DNA from: Oscheius dolichura
Taxonomy: Eukaryota; Nematoda; Chromadorea; Rhabditida; Rhabditidae
Assembly (NCBI GenBank): GCA_932521035.1
Contig: OW051493.1
Span: 5,146,001 to 5,210,000 of the forward strand
Length of the DNA stretch: 64,000 nt
Reading direction: 5' to 3'
The first letter of the stretch is position 1; the number at the start of each line of letters is the position of its first letter. Shown in pieces: positions 43,001-54,453 of the stretch. Under the pieces are notes generated by a model. That model was not told where the DNA came from, did not search any database, and saw nothing but the letters and a program-made list of their open reading frames with translations. Position numbers and translations under genes: made by a program.

Positions 43001-46000
43001 AGGGGCCACTACGGCACAGCCGGAAGTAGAGTCGACAACAGCCACCGAAAAGGCAACCACAGCTACGGAACCAACCTCGGAAGAAACCACTGTGGTAGCC
43101 ATCATAGCGGATGGATCGACACCTACTGAAGCTGGGGAAGTGACGCAACCGTCAACGACTGCTGAGAGCACGACAGCTATAGCAGCGGAAACAACAAGCA
43201 GTTCGGAGTCAGTGGTTGAGGGAAGCGGCGAAGAAGCGACGACTCCCAAAGACGGAAATGAACTGGCTGCCAGCCACGATGACGGAGCCACAACGGCAGA
43301 AAAGGCTGACGAGGCTACCACAGTCGCTGCAGTTCTCACAGAAGAGACGACCACTGTTACCGAGACACCCGAAGGAACAACTATCGCAGCTGCTGAAACG
43401 GAGACATCAACATCCTCAGCTCCAGAAGAGACAACCTCGGCCGAGACAGCAGCCACCAAGCTGATCATTGCTGCCGATCTCCCCAATCACCAGGGAACAG
43501 TCAAAATATCCATTGAGACGACGCCGGCGCCCTCTACCGAGGCTGGAGAATCAACAACTGTCGCTGGAGAAGAAGGAAGTACGACTGCTGAGAGCTCATC
43601 CCCATCGGTCACAGTCTTCGTGGTTCCTGTCGAGGGAGGACCTGATGCCACGACGTCTGCCATCGAACTGACTACTGCTGCCAGTGAATCAGAAACAACG
43701 ACTGCCGCTGTTATTGTTGAAGGAAGTGGTGAAGAGACTACAACGCCCAAGGGAGAAAATGAAATAGCAGCTGCTCACGATGAAACTGCGTCTACAACAG
43801 TGAAACCTGATGAAGCGACTAGCCTTGTCGCGGAGGAAACAACCACAAGTGAAGAGGCCACACTTACACCGGAAGCAACCACAGTAGACGCTGGAGAACA
43901 CCCAAGCACTGTTCTACCAGAATCCACTACGATAGAAGGAGAAGCCGTCACGAGCGAAGGACCGATTGTTGAAGGAAGCGGTGAGGAGTCAACTACGGGA
44001 GCTGTCGTTGTGAATGAATTCACGACTCCAGTGTCATCAACAGCTGCCGCCGAAGAAACGACAACGGCTGCAGTTGAGGGATCAACGTCGGTCTCCGAGA
44101 CTACCGCAGCTCCAGAGATATCAACGGAATCGACTGGTGTGGCAGCTGGAATCTCAAGTAGCGAGGCACCGGAATCAACGACCGAGGCTATAGCTTCATC
44201 TACCTCGGAAGTCCCACCTGGAGAAACAACGACTGAATCAAACGAGTTGGCTGCCAATAAGGATGAGACCGCTTCGACTACTGTCAAGTCAGACGAGGCA
44301 GCAGAAACGACAGTTGCGGAGGAGACTACAACGATTGAGGCCAGCACGGCTGCTCCAACCGAAGCAACCGCTGGAGAAGGCAGCAGTACAGCCGAAGTAG
44401 AGGGCAGTGGAGCAGCGGTAGAAACCACTACTGTCCTCTCCGAGACTAGCGAAGAACCAATCAAGGCATCAGTTGTCAACCAGGAAGAAGGAGCCATCAC
44501 CACTCCCCAGCCAGAGTCAACCACTGCCACGGAAGAAGCCACGACAGCTGAAGTTGTGGAAAGCACAACTGGAACTGAAGTCACATCAACCACTACAGGA
44601 GGTGCAACTGCTACTGTTCCCGTTGTTGAAGGAAGTGGAGAAGTTGTAGAGGGTACAACAGTTGAAAATGAGTTGGCGGCAAACACAGAAGCGTCGACTA
44701 CGGAGAAGCCCGAAGGGGAGACGACCGCTGCTGAGGCTTCCGTGATCCCTGTGGTTGCTGGAGAAACGACTGCCGTTCCCGTTGAAGAGGCGACTGTTAC
44801 GGAGACAGTGGCGACTACTACTGCTGTTTCTGCCGAGACAACCTCTGCAGCCACGGGAGGGGCTAGCACTGCCGAGACAACGGTGGCCGTCGTAGTTGAA
44901 GGAAGCGGAGAAGAAGAGACGACAACAGTTGAGATTGTAGCATCTACAACGGAATCCAATGAGCTGGCCGCGAATAAGGACGAAGAGGCAACAACCACGG
45001 AGAAAGCCGAAGAGACGCCAGAAGAGGCAACAACAGGGGCGGATTCCACAACGTCTGGCCCCGTGGTCGTTGTTGGAGAAGTCACTACAGAGGCCACTAC
45101 TGTGGAAGGTGACGCGGAAACAACGGAAATTCCAACCACGGCTGAGGTTGAAGGCAGTGGAGAGGCGGCTGCAACAACCACAACATCTGTCGAGACCGTT
45201 ACCGAGGGCAAGGAGACACCAGCTAAGGTTATTGCCGTTGGCCAGGAGGAGGGAGCTTTTTCTACTACTCCATCCACTGAGGAAACTACAGCTGCTGAAG
45301 TGGCTGCGTCGTCAAGCGAACCAACCCCCGGAGGCTCGCCTACCCCTACTGCAGAAGAAACAACAGCAACTCCTGAAGCGACAACAACTGCTGGAGAAGA
45401 AAGCACCACGGAGGTGGCTCCTAAACCCGGAGATGAAGTGATAATTCCTAAGAATGAGGAAACTACAGCGGCACCAGAGGAAAGCACAACAACAGAGACT
45501 GCAGCCGTGTTGGAAGGAAGTGGGGAAGAGGCAGCTACTCCGAAAACAGACAACGAGCTGGCGGCTAGCCATGATGAGACGGTATCGACGACAGAGAAGG
45601 CAGAAGAGATTGCTGCAACAACAGAGATTGGCACAGTAACAACGGCTGCTCCCGAAGAGACAACCTCGGCCGAGACAGCAGCCACCAAGCTGATCATCGC
45701 TGCCGATCTCCCCAATCACCAGGGAACAGTCAAAATATCCATTGAGACGACGCCGGCGCCCTCTACCGAGGCTGGAGAATCAACAACTGTCGCTGGAGAA
45801 GAAGGAAGTACGACTGCTGAGAGCTCATCCCCATCGGTCACAGTCTTCGTGGTTCCTGTCGAGGGAGGACCCGATGCCACGACGTCTGCCATCGAACTGA
45901 CTACTGCTGCTGCTGGTGAATCGACAGACACATCTGCAGTCGAGACAACGACCCTCAGTGAATCCACGGAAGCTACCGCCGTTCCAACTGTAATCGAAGG

Positions 46001-49000
46001 AAGCGGAGAGGAGGCTTCTACTCCGAAGGCTGACAACGAGTTGGCGGCTAACCACGATGAGTCTGCCTCCTCAACTGTACAACCCGATGAAACCACTGCT
46101 GTTGAAGAGACTTCACCTAAAGTTGTGGCTGTTGATAGCGACGAAACTGGAGCCAGTACCACTCCTCGGCCGGTGCCTATCGGCGAAGCGACGCCTTTCC
46201 CCGAAACAACGACTGTTGGCGCTACTGAAGCGACAAGCAAGAATGAAGGTGGGGAGACAGAGTCAACCACTGCCGCCCCTGCCGGAGAGACAACTTTGTT
46301 GACCGCCGAAGAGGCTTCCACCACCAGTGCGCCCGAGTCGACTTCTTCCGAAGCAACGACGTCTCTTCCAGAAAGTACAACTGTTGCTGAAGTAGAATCA
46401 ACCACGGCCACCGTTGTGGTCATTGCTGACGCTACAACGATAGCGGGAGTGGAAGGATCCGGCGAGGAAGGATCTGTGACAGAAGAGACTGCAGCACCGA
46501 AAATGGAAGCCAGTACTGTGGGAGCAGAAGTATCCACGGAGAACGCTGAAACTACCGCCACGGAGACCACAACCGAGGTCGCCCCCGAGTCAACCACTTC
46601 TGGTGAAGGAGCTGTGGTTGTTGGAGGAGTTGTCTCTTCCACCACTGCTGCACCGGAGAGCACAACGGCGGCTGAAACAACGGTGGTGGAGGGATCGGGC
46701 GAAGTGGAGACAACTACATCTGTCGAAACAAAGTCCACAGAGGAATTCGCTGCCCAAGAAGACGCCTCGACCCAATCCGCCGTAACTGACCAGCCCGTAG
46801 AATCTGGGACAGCCACCTCGGCTGTGACCACTGTCGCCGCGGTGATTAACGGAGAGTCGACCATCATCGTCCTCACTCCTGAAACAACTACTGCTGTCTC
46901 CAGTGAAAGTACGGCCGAGCCTTCCGAAGAAACAACAGTCACCGAAGAAGCAACGTCACGCTCTAAAACAGTAACCTTTGTCCCTGTCATCGCCACAAGT
47001 GAAGAGGCCACTACAGAAAAGGCATCAACTGAACCATCTGCCGCCGTGACCATAGCTGCAGAAGTGGAAGGAAGTGGAGAAGTTGCTGAAACAACTGCAG
47101 CTGCTGTTGAGTCGACAACAGAAGGCCCAGCTGCTGAAAGCACGACAGTGGTTGCGGGTGAGATCTCGACAACGGAAGTCAGCGAAGAACCGGCAACGGC
47201 CGTAGTATTGAACCAAGAAGGGGCCACTACGGCACAGCCGGAAGTAGAGTCGACAACAGCCACCGAAAAGGCAACCACAGCTACGGAACCAACCTCGGAA
47301 GAAACCACTGTGGTAGCCATCATAGCGGATGGATCGACACCTACTGAAGCTGGGGAAGTGACGCAACCGTCAACGACTGCTGAGAGCACGACAGCTATAG
47401 CAGCGGAAACAACAAGCAGTTCGGAGTCAGTGGTTGAGGGAAGCGGCGAAGAAGCGACGACTCCCAAAGACGGAAATGAACTGGCTGCCAGCCACGATGA
47501 CGGAGCCACAACGGCAGAAAAGGCTGACGAGGCTACCACAGTCGCTGCAGTTCTCACAGAAGAGACGACCACTGTTACCGAGACACCCGAAGGAGCAACT
47601 ATCGCAGCTGCTGAAGCGGAGACATCAACATCCTCAGCTCCCGAAGAGACAACCTCGGCCGAGACAGCAGCCACCAAGCTGATCATTGCTGCCGATCTTC
47701 CCAATCACCAGGGAACAGTCAAAATATCCATTGAGACGACGCCGGCGCCCTCTACCGAGGCTGGAGAATCAACAACTGTCGCTGGAGAAGAAGGAAGTAC
47801 GACTGCTGAGAGCTCATCCCCATCGGTCACAGTCTTCGTGGTTCCTGTCGAGGGAGGACCCGATGCCACGACGTCTACCATCGAACTGACTACTGCTGCT
47901 GCTGGTGAATCGACAGACACATCTGCAGTCGAGACAACGAAAGCAGGAGAGAATGCAGAATCTACGACTTTGACTGCCGTAGAAGGAAGTGGCGAAGAGA
48001 CAGCTTCTCCCAAGACAGACAACGAGCTGGCCGCCATTCACGACGAGACGGCATCCGCCACGATCAAGCCCGATGAGAAAGCGGAGTCAACAACCGCCGA
48101 AGCGAGCAGTGCTGTTCCAGAAGAAACAACCGTCTTGACTTCTGAAGGATCTACGTCTCTTCCAAGCGAAGCAACTACCGTAGTCTCTGTAGTCTCGGAT
48201 GAAGCCACAACAACGGAGCCCCAGATTGAGGGAAGTGGAGAGGTCGAACTGACCACCATTCTTCCGAATGAAGTCCCACTGGAACCAGTGACTGTCAGCC
48301 AAGTGGAAGGTGCCCCTAGTTCTTCTACCCCTGAGCCCGAGCCCACTTCAACAACAGGTGAAACAACTGAAAAGTCTGGTGACATCCCTGTGGTTGCCGT
48401 GATTCCGGGAGAATCGTCGACGTTGTCAACAGAAACTGCGTCAGAGGGAACGGAAACAACACCTGTTGTAAGCGAGACAACTGTGGTCGCTGAAAGTAGT
48501 ACTTCGGCTGGCGAGGCGGAAGCAACAACAGGAAACGACCTGGCTGTGGCTGCCAACAAGGACGCTGAACCAACCACAGCTGCTACCAAAGAGGACGACG
48601 AGACCGCCACACAAGAAGCATTTGTCACCGAGAAGCCCCAGATCTCCGTGGTAACTGGAACAACCGCAGTTGTAGAGGAGAGCACCACCGGGCCGGCTGA
48701 AGTCGTTGGAGTTGTCTCCGAGTCCACTACTTCCCCGGAAGCAACTACAGTTGCAGCTTCAGTTGGCACTTCACCTGGACCTGAAGGGGAGTCGACCACC
48801 ACGAGTGAAGTGGTTGAAGGAAGCGGTGAAGCTGTGTCAACTACGGAAGCAGCTATTGCCTCTGTGATAGTTGGCAAAGAAGAAGGAGCATCCACCGTGG
48901 CAGCTGAGACATCAACGACACCTACGGCTGAAAGCACAACCGAGGGATCTGGACAAGGTTTCTTCGATGAAAATGGTGACTTGAGTACTTCAGATGGCGG

Positions 49001-51438
49001 ACGAATGAGCACGTTCACCTCTGCGGAGGACGAGAAAGAAGCCTCCGAAGGATCGTCTACTACCGCTACCCCAGAGGCAGAAAGCAACACGACGATGGCC
49101 GCCTTTGTCACGGATCAAGGAGAGGAGGAGACAAGTGCCTCGGTCATCCCACTGATTGTCAACGAGGGAGAGAAGAGTACCACGGCCGAGCCGACTATCT
49201 CCGGAGAGACAAAGACCACGGAAGAGTTCGCAGCCCAGCAGGATGCCTCCACCCAGTCATCAGTCACCGACGAGACCACGGTCCTGGCCGAGAGCTCGAC
49301 CGCCGAAACAATGCCGAAGGAGACGACCATCTTCAGCGAAATGGTGATCACCACGACGACGGCCCCCTCCACCAACATCACTCACTTCTTGAGTGCCGCC
49401 GACGACGACGAACTCATCAACGCCACCCTCTTTAAGCATGACCACGATGCCAAGCTGCCCTCGAGTGTCGGATTTGTTCCCGGGTCCGAACCAGGTGAGA
49501 CCCAACTGGATAAGGATCTGCAAGAGGAGGAGGAGGAACCAGAGACCAAGCAACAGGCCAGCAACGACTACGAGGATGCCGTGAAGAACGAGACGACCAC
49601 AGGTAACGAAGAGGGCAAATTGAGCAACGGGTCGGTTAGAGCGCGCGCGACTTTTCGACAGCGAGTGAGTAGTCGCAATAATAACACAATAATAGCAGCG
49701 ACTGTGGAACCTCCGGTCCAGATGGTGCAGGACATCATCGATGCTCTGGCCACCGGCGGATTGGCTTCTGTTCTGGGACCCAACAAGAAACAGTCGGCCA
49801 CTGCCAAGGATCTCATCGCAAAGAAACTGGGTAAGCAAGGAACAGCGTGGAGACTAATTTCCTCTTTAGGGTCCCTAGCCAAATTCGTTCCACTCAGCAC
49901 CAAGGCCGGTAAGAGTTTCTCCTCCCTTTCCTCTCTTTCCAGTATCTGCCCCGTCCGACTTTTCCCTGTCGTCTGTCCCCCTTCAAATGTCCCTTTTAAC
50001 AGATTGTACCGATGGCCGCGTCCACTACGTGGCCCGCGAGCTGACGGACCTGTCCCATCACTTCGAGTCCGACGCCCTGGCCTATTCCCTGGAGCACTGT
50101 GCCCGGATCTGTTACGAGACGGGCTGCAGCCAAGCGGCCTACACCCGCTTCCCTCGACCTGTCTGTCTAATGAACTACTCTAACTCCACCAACTGTCCCG
50201 ACCGCGAGGGATCCACCGACAACTACGTGTTCTCCAAGATACAGGAGGTCGTCGAGTTGCGCTGTCTTTCTTGTGGTACGTGTGCACGTCACGTTCGGTT
50301 GGGTGCTCTTCTGTTGGCCTAACCCCTGCTCTCCTAACCCTTTAGTCTATAGTTTCCTAATACTTCCTGGATGGTTCTCTTCGGCTACTTTCCCTGGTGG
50401 AGGATGTCATATAACAGTTTTAACTCTTTCTGTTGGAATGTTCTAATCCGCTCACCCTCCATAGATTCCCTCATTTCCAGTGAATAATTCTAGGTTTTGC
50501 ATGGGTTCAATTAGTTCTCCCTCGCTCTTTTCCCTAGAATAATTCGACATTCCAGAAAAATCGGAAAAGAAAGAAAAGGAAAAGAAGCCGGACGAGGTCG
50601 TGGGATTCAGTATCGACGAGCCAGCTGACCACAATTCCCAACAAGGTCAGTCATCCCCGGAGCAGGTTACAGTACCCCTCCAGGCATCTCGAAGAAGTGT
50701 CCCGGAAGACTGGAGTTCCACGTGATGCCCGTCGGCAGTCTGCCCCGACTGAATGTCACCAACGACGTCCCGGCCAAGACCCCGGCCGATTGTGCCAAAA
50801 AATGTTTCGAAACTGTACGTTTCCCCCTCCTCCAAGGCCACAGATCTGAAACCTAGGAGACGTTTCAAAACATTATATTATTCAGGACGTGTTGTTTTAG
50901 CTTTTACGTCCTAAAAATAGAGATGAATATTTTAGGAGGGCTGTACGACGGCCGGTTTCATTCCCAGTCCGAACAGTGCCATAAGCAGCGGGGTGTGTCT
51001 CCTGACCTCGGACGAGAAGGTCTGCGCCAACAACGGAGACTTCGTGCCCCAACACGCCTCCCTGACGCCTTTCGTCATCTCCTGTATGAGATGTTCATGT
51101 GGGTGTTGACTGTCCCCCAGACAAGAGAGACTCCCTTTCAGCATGCACATATCAGCTGCGGACGGTGAATCCGACGCGGCAACTGCCCAAGTGGGAACAT
51201 CACGAGAGTGCTGAGACCGTGGGCAAGTGCGCCTCGGCCTGCCACGAGAGACGGTGTACCCTAGCCCAGTACGACTCCAATCTTCATACGGTAGAGGCTC
51301 TATAAAAGGGGGAAGAGGGAGTTGTTTCAGTGTTCGATGACTTCAGCGCCCCGTGCCCGCCAGTGCTCCGGAGAGACGGCGGTGGTGGCGGAGGGCACTC
51401 TGCCGGTGACCCTGGACTGTGTCAGCTGCGAAGAGTAG
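34036..51438 (+). CDS. Giant secreted PAN-domain protein with Thr/Glu/Ala-rich EGSG repeats (proteoglycan- or mucin-like)
   Basis: Exon 1 (34,036-34,117) encodes the signal peptide MWRPLLAIVVWLPGLLRA. After a 2.3-kb intron come seven Cys-rich PAN/Apple-like modules, at about 36.44, 37.52, 38.19, 38.99, 39.50, 40.07 and 40.57 kb. They share C..C..KC/RCYQ.DGCSGAKYDP, C.LSYDDK and a closing WVHC..C, and are separated by Thr/Glu/Pro linkers. One exon from about 40,918 to 49,830 (perhaps with a small intron near 49,600-49,700) encodes nearly 3000 residues of Thr/Glu/Ala/Ser/Val with VEGSGEE and NELAAN motifs. Three more Cys modules follow (50.0, 50.7, 51.15 kb), ending CVSCEE. No membrane anchor is seen, so it should be secreted and very long. 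Thr-rich repeats imply mucin-type O-glycans, and acidic EGSGE suggests glycosaminoglycan attachment. A cuticle, eggshell or extracellular-matrix role is inferred. Confidence 0.85.
41564..42076 (+). repeat. Intragenic duplicated block 1 (copy near 45,654-46,165)
   Basis: About 513 bp nearly identical to 45,654-46,165 (offset 4089 bp), including third codon positions. It contains one ~257-bp core unit, then DTSAVETTT-type and NELAANHDESASS sequence. Near-identity at silent sites implies a recent duplication or gene conversion. Confidence 0.8.
42951..43680 (+). repeat. Intragenic duplicated block 2 (copy at 47,169-47,898)
   Basis: About 730 bp matching 47,169-47,898 (offset 4218 bp) with only scattered substitutions. 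It encodes EPATAVVLNQEGATTAQPEV through the core unit ending TSAIELTTAA. The offset differs from block 1 by 129 bp. Confidence 0.8.
43424..43680 (+). repeat. 257-bp core unit, one of four
   Basis: Near-identical copies at 41,564-41,820, 43,424-43,680, 45,654-45,909 and 47,642-47,898. The encoded unit contains KLIIAADLPNHQGTVKISIE and SPSVTVFVVPVEGGPD. It is the only stretch of the giant exon with ordinary hydrophobic, beta-strand-like composition. Confidence 0.8.
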
Positions 51439-51758
51439 CCCCCCATCTTCCCAACCATGTCCCTCTCAGCCTTATCTCAGTTCACTTTAATTATTGTCAA
51501 GAAGCCTTTCATTTCGTGTACATTCCCGCCTTTTGTAGACCTAGTCTCGCCTTGCCCGAAGCCGGTGATCTATCTCTCTCTTCAGCCTCACGTATCCTGC
51601 TCCCATCACAAAGCGAGTATTTTTGTTGTTCTGTTCTCCGTGTTCTCCCCATAAAGAGTTTCTAATTTGTTCTTTTCATCCCTCTACCAGCCCGGATACA
51701 AACAGACAAACATTCTCCCCCTCGTTGCTAGGCGTCATTCGTCTCTCGACTGCGCGCC
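51439..51758. other. Intergenic region between the giant gene and CEP104
   Basis: 320 bp, T/C-rich, no gene. Contains ATAAAG (51,650-51,655) as a weak polyadenylation-like signal and several CTACCAG/TTCAG acceptor-like sites before the CEP104 start. Confidence 0.4.
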
Positions 51759-54344
51759 ATGGCCAGCCAACAGCAATTTTTAGTCACCCAGGTGGGAAAC
51801 AAGAACAACGCCAACCCGAGGCTACTCATCTCCGAGTCGTGGATATCGGACAAGTAAGCGAAGGGTGGGCAATGAGACGAGAGAGATCAGGAACCCCACC
51901 TACCCCCAGGATCTGGAACTGACCCTCCGATACCCGATGGACCTCGAGAGACTCGAGATAATCAGCCATAATCAGTTTATACGTGAGTGGATATGGCAGA
52001 CAAAGAACAGAGGGAAAACACTTCAGCCAGCCGACTGGAACTGATGATGAAGAACGGAGCCAGCCATAAGTCCGTTGGGTAGGGAGAACCCCTTTTCAGG
52101 CGAATCTCTTGTTTTAGGGAGGTTCTCTTCAAACACAAGAAGTCGGAGCGACACGAACTGAAGACAGTCTACTTGGACGATCGATGTACCCAGCTACTGT
52201 TCCGGATCCACGGGAACCACGAACATGACGAGAACCCAAACAACCAGGTGGGTCTAATTTTATAGAAAGCGAGTCATCCCAGGTCGGATTGGTTGAAGTG
52301 AAAGTTTTTGGAAGCCGAGTACCCGACGCGGAAGAAAATCCCAATTATAAGAAGCAGGGAGGGACGAAGGCCGAAATGCCAGCTAGTAAAAACAAAGATA
52401 AAAAGTACACGAACGAGCTGGAAGATCTGAACAGGGCTGTGAACAAGAACAAGGAACGATGTGTACAGGTGAGGCGAGAGGGAAGGCAGAAGAAAAGGAG
52501 AGTTTAGGAGGACAACTTCCGACTGGCCAAACAGGCACAGCTGGCAGAGAGACTTATCGCCAAGTCCATTGGGGAGATGAGACAACTGGAAGACGACAAA
52601 GTATGCAAATGGTGGGAGATGTAGAAGAGAGAGAGAGTTCAGGAGGAGGCCATCGCCGAGGAGGACTACCAACGGGCAGCGGATCTGACCGAAGAGATGA
52701 AGACGCTGAGGGCTCACGTACTGGCTTCTATCGACACAAGACTCACAGAAAATGTCCCCGTAAAGCATAGTTTGATAGGGTTTACGAGAAGTTTAGAGTG
52801 ATCCTGACACCCACCGGCAGAAGACAGGCCAGGCTCGTCCCGACGGTCTCTTCGACGGCGAGGAGCCTATTCCTTATACATCTCCGAAATTATATACACC
52901 CGTCGACCTCTCACCTGACAACGATACCCGAGACTTTTTGAAACCTCCGAGGAAGCCATCGAGTCAAGGGTCAACGAGGTAGGCCCCCCAGAAAAGAGAG
53001 GAGAGATGGATCCGTGTCAGATCCGTGTCTTCTCGTCGTCCCCGGTATTCGATTCCCCAGCCCGATCCACCCGCCCCTCCTTCCAGGAGACGTCGTTCTT
53101 ACGAGAGGGTCACCTTCCGGCCGAGCAGTAAAGATTCCATCATTTCGAGGAGGTCAAACTCGGTAAGGAGGCCAGCCCTTGAATAGAAAGAGAGATTACA
53201 GAGCGCGAGGAGCACTCGGCCGAATAAGTTCATGGAAAAGGAGAACATGGTTGTGCCGGCCGCCTTGAAAAAGTTAAAAGACGTTTGTACTATTTCAAAA
53301 CAATTGATTCAGTCGACAGCGGAAAATAGAAGACGAGGAATCGGGAAATATTCGAAATCTACCGTCCGAAGGGGACGACCACTACCTGGCGGTGACTACA
53401 CCAAAGGAACACGGAGATGCCACGAGGGCGGCCGGGGCACTGGGGGTGAAAACGGTATGTTGGGAAGATTACAGCTGGACAGGCAATTCCAGATGAACAA
53501 AATATTCTCGAGGAACTTCGAGAGCAGGAAAGAGGGACTGGCCGAAGCCAGAGAAATAGTGCAGAACGCAAATGACGAAAACAGTCGGGCAGTCTTCGAC
53601 GCGATGGTATTCGTCCTGGGAAAGGCACTCAGGGATCCGCTATATTCGGTGAGAAAGGCAGACAAGAAAGGGCCTTACGTGTATCAGGTCTACTCCGAGG
53701 CTTTGGATCTACTGAAAGTGACAGTCTGTGAATTCATGCCGAGACACCAGATGCAGAAGAATGGATCGGCGATAGCCGCCACTACGGTGGAGCCACTCCT
53801 GGCGAAGATGGGCAACACGGCAGGGGTATGCCTGCTCACCCTTTGTGATACCTGTGAATTTAGGACAAGAGAACTCCACAAGAGACGGAGAGTGTCTTCC
53901 GGGAGATCGTCAACAGCAACGAGAAAGTTTGTTGTCCCTCTCTCCCCAGCTAAACATCTTCTAGGTGGCCAAGGGCTACCTGCCTCCAGTGATGAACTCC
54001 GCTCAGAGTGGAAACAAGGCCGAGAAAGCGCGAGCTGACATCATCTACCAGTCGATAAACAAATACAGTGCCCCCAATGCTCAGGCGTCTGTTTTCCCCC
54101 ACTTCTTTTTCCAAAATATTTGTTCAGTGGCCTAGCAGAAGACACTCTCAGACGGTACGGGGTCAAATGTCTCATGAGCACCAACACGGATGTCCGGAAT
54201 GTCGGCCGGGAGATAGTTCTCCGTCTTTATGAAAAGGGGGACAAGAGGGCCGTTCGAAGCGCCCTGCCCATTGGAGGGAAGAGGGGATCCCTCATTCAGG
54301 ATATCCAGCGGGAGATGGATGTGATCGACAGGAGTGGTCGATAA
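51759..54344 (+). CDS. CEP104: CEP104-like centrosomal/ciliary tip protein
   Basis: CEP104 binds microtubule plus ends at ciliary tips and centrioles. The N-terminal jelly-roll region reads LLISESWISDK, DLELTLRYPMDLERLEIISH, NQF, KHKKSERHELKTVYLDDRCT, then NQVGLVEVKVFGSRVPD. This parallels human CEP104 (HQYMI, LKSVYVD, NQVALVAINIIG). A coiled coil follows (NELEDLNRAVNKNKERCVQE, LAERLIAKSIGEMRQLEDD, AEEDYQRAADLTEEMKTL), then a Pro/Arg-rich disordered linker. A TOG-like helical domain begins IFSRNFESRKEGLAEAREIV and includes LGKALRDPLYSVYSEALDLL and VCEFMPRHQMQKNG. The C-terminus is VIDRSGR at 54,344, directly after the TOG region, so the Cys/His zinc fingers at the C-terminus of vertebrate CEP104 seem absent. 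Introns are 33-60 nt. Confidence 0.82.
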
Positions 54345-54348
54345 TAAA
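54343..54348 (+). terminator. Polyadenylation signal overlapping the CEP104 stop
   Basis: The sequence CGATAATAAATA places AATAAA overlapping the TAA stop codon, implying a 3' UTR of only 15-30 nt. Confidence 0.55.
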
Positions 54349-54351
54349 TAT

Positions 54352-54357
54352 TTTATT
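54352..54357 (-). terminator. Polyadenylation signal of the CYTH gene
   Basis: TTTATT (AATAAA on the minus strand) 97 bp after the CYTH stop. It lies 4 bp from the CEP104 signal, so the two convergent transcripts probably overlap. Confidence 0.5.
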
Positions 54358-54453
54358 GTATAATATAGATATTTTATAAGATAGAAATTAGAAAAGGCTG
54401 GCTACACGTTGGTGACACCCGAATACAGAGAGAAGAGGTCCTAGCGGACTAGA

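Noticed and set aside
41627-49111. Very long antisense open frames (up to 662 codons) opposite the giant exon
   Set aside because: They arise because repeated ACA/GAA/GCT/ACC codons read on the other strand as Val/Ser/Ala codons without stops. Their composition only mirrors the sense repeats, and no start context or splice pattern supports them.
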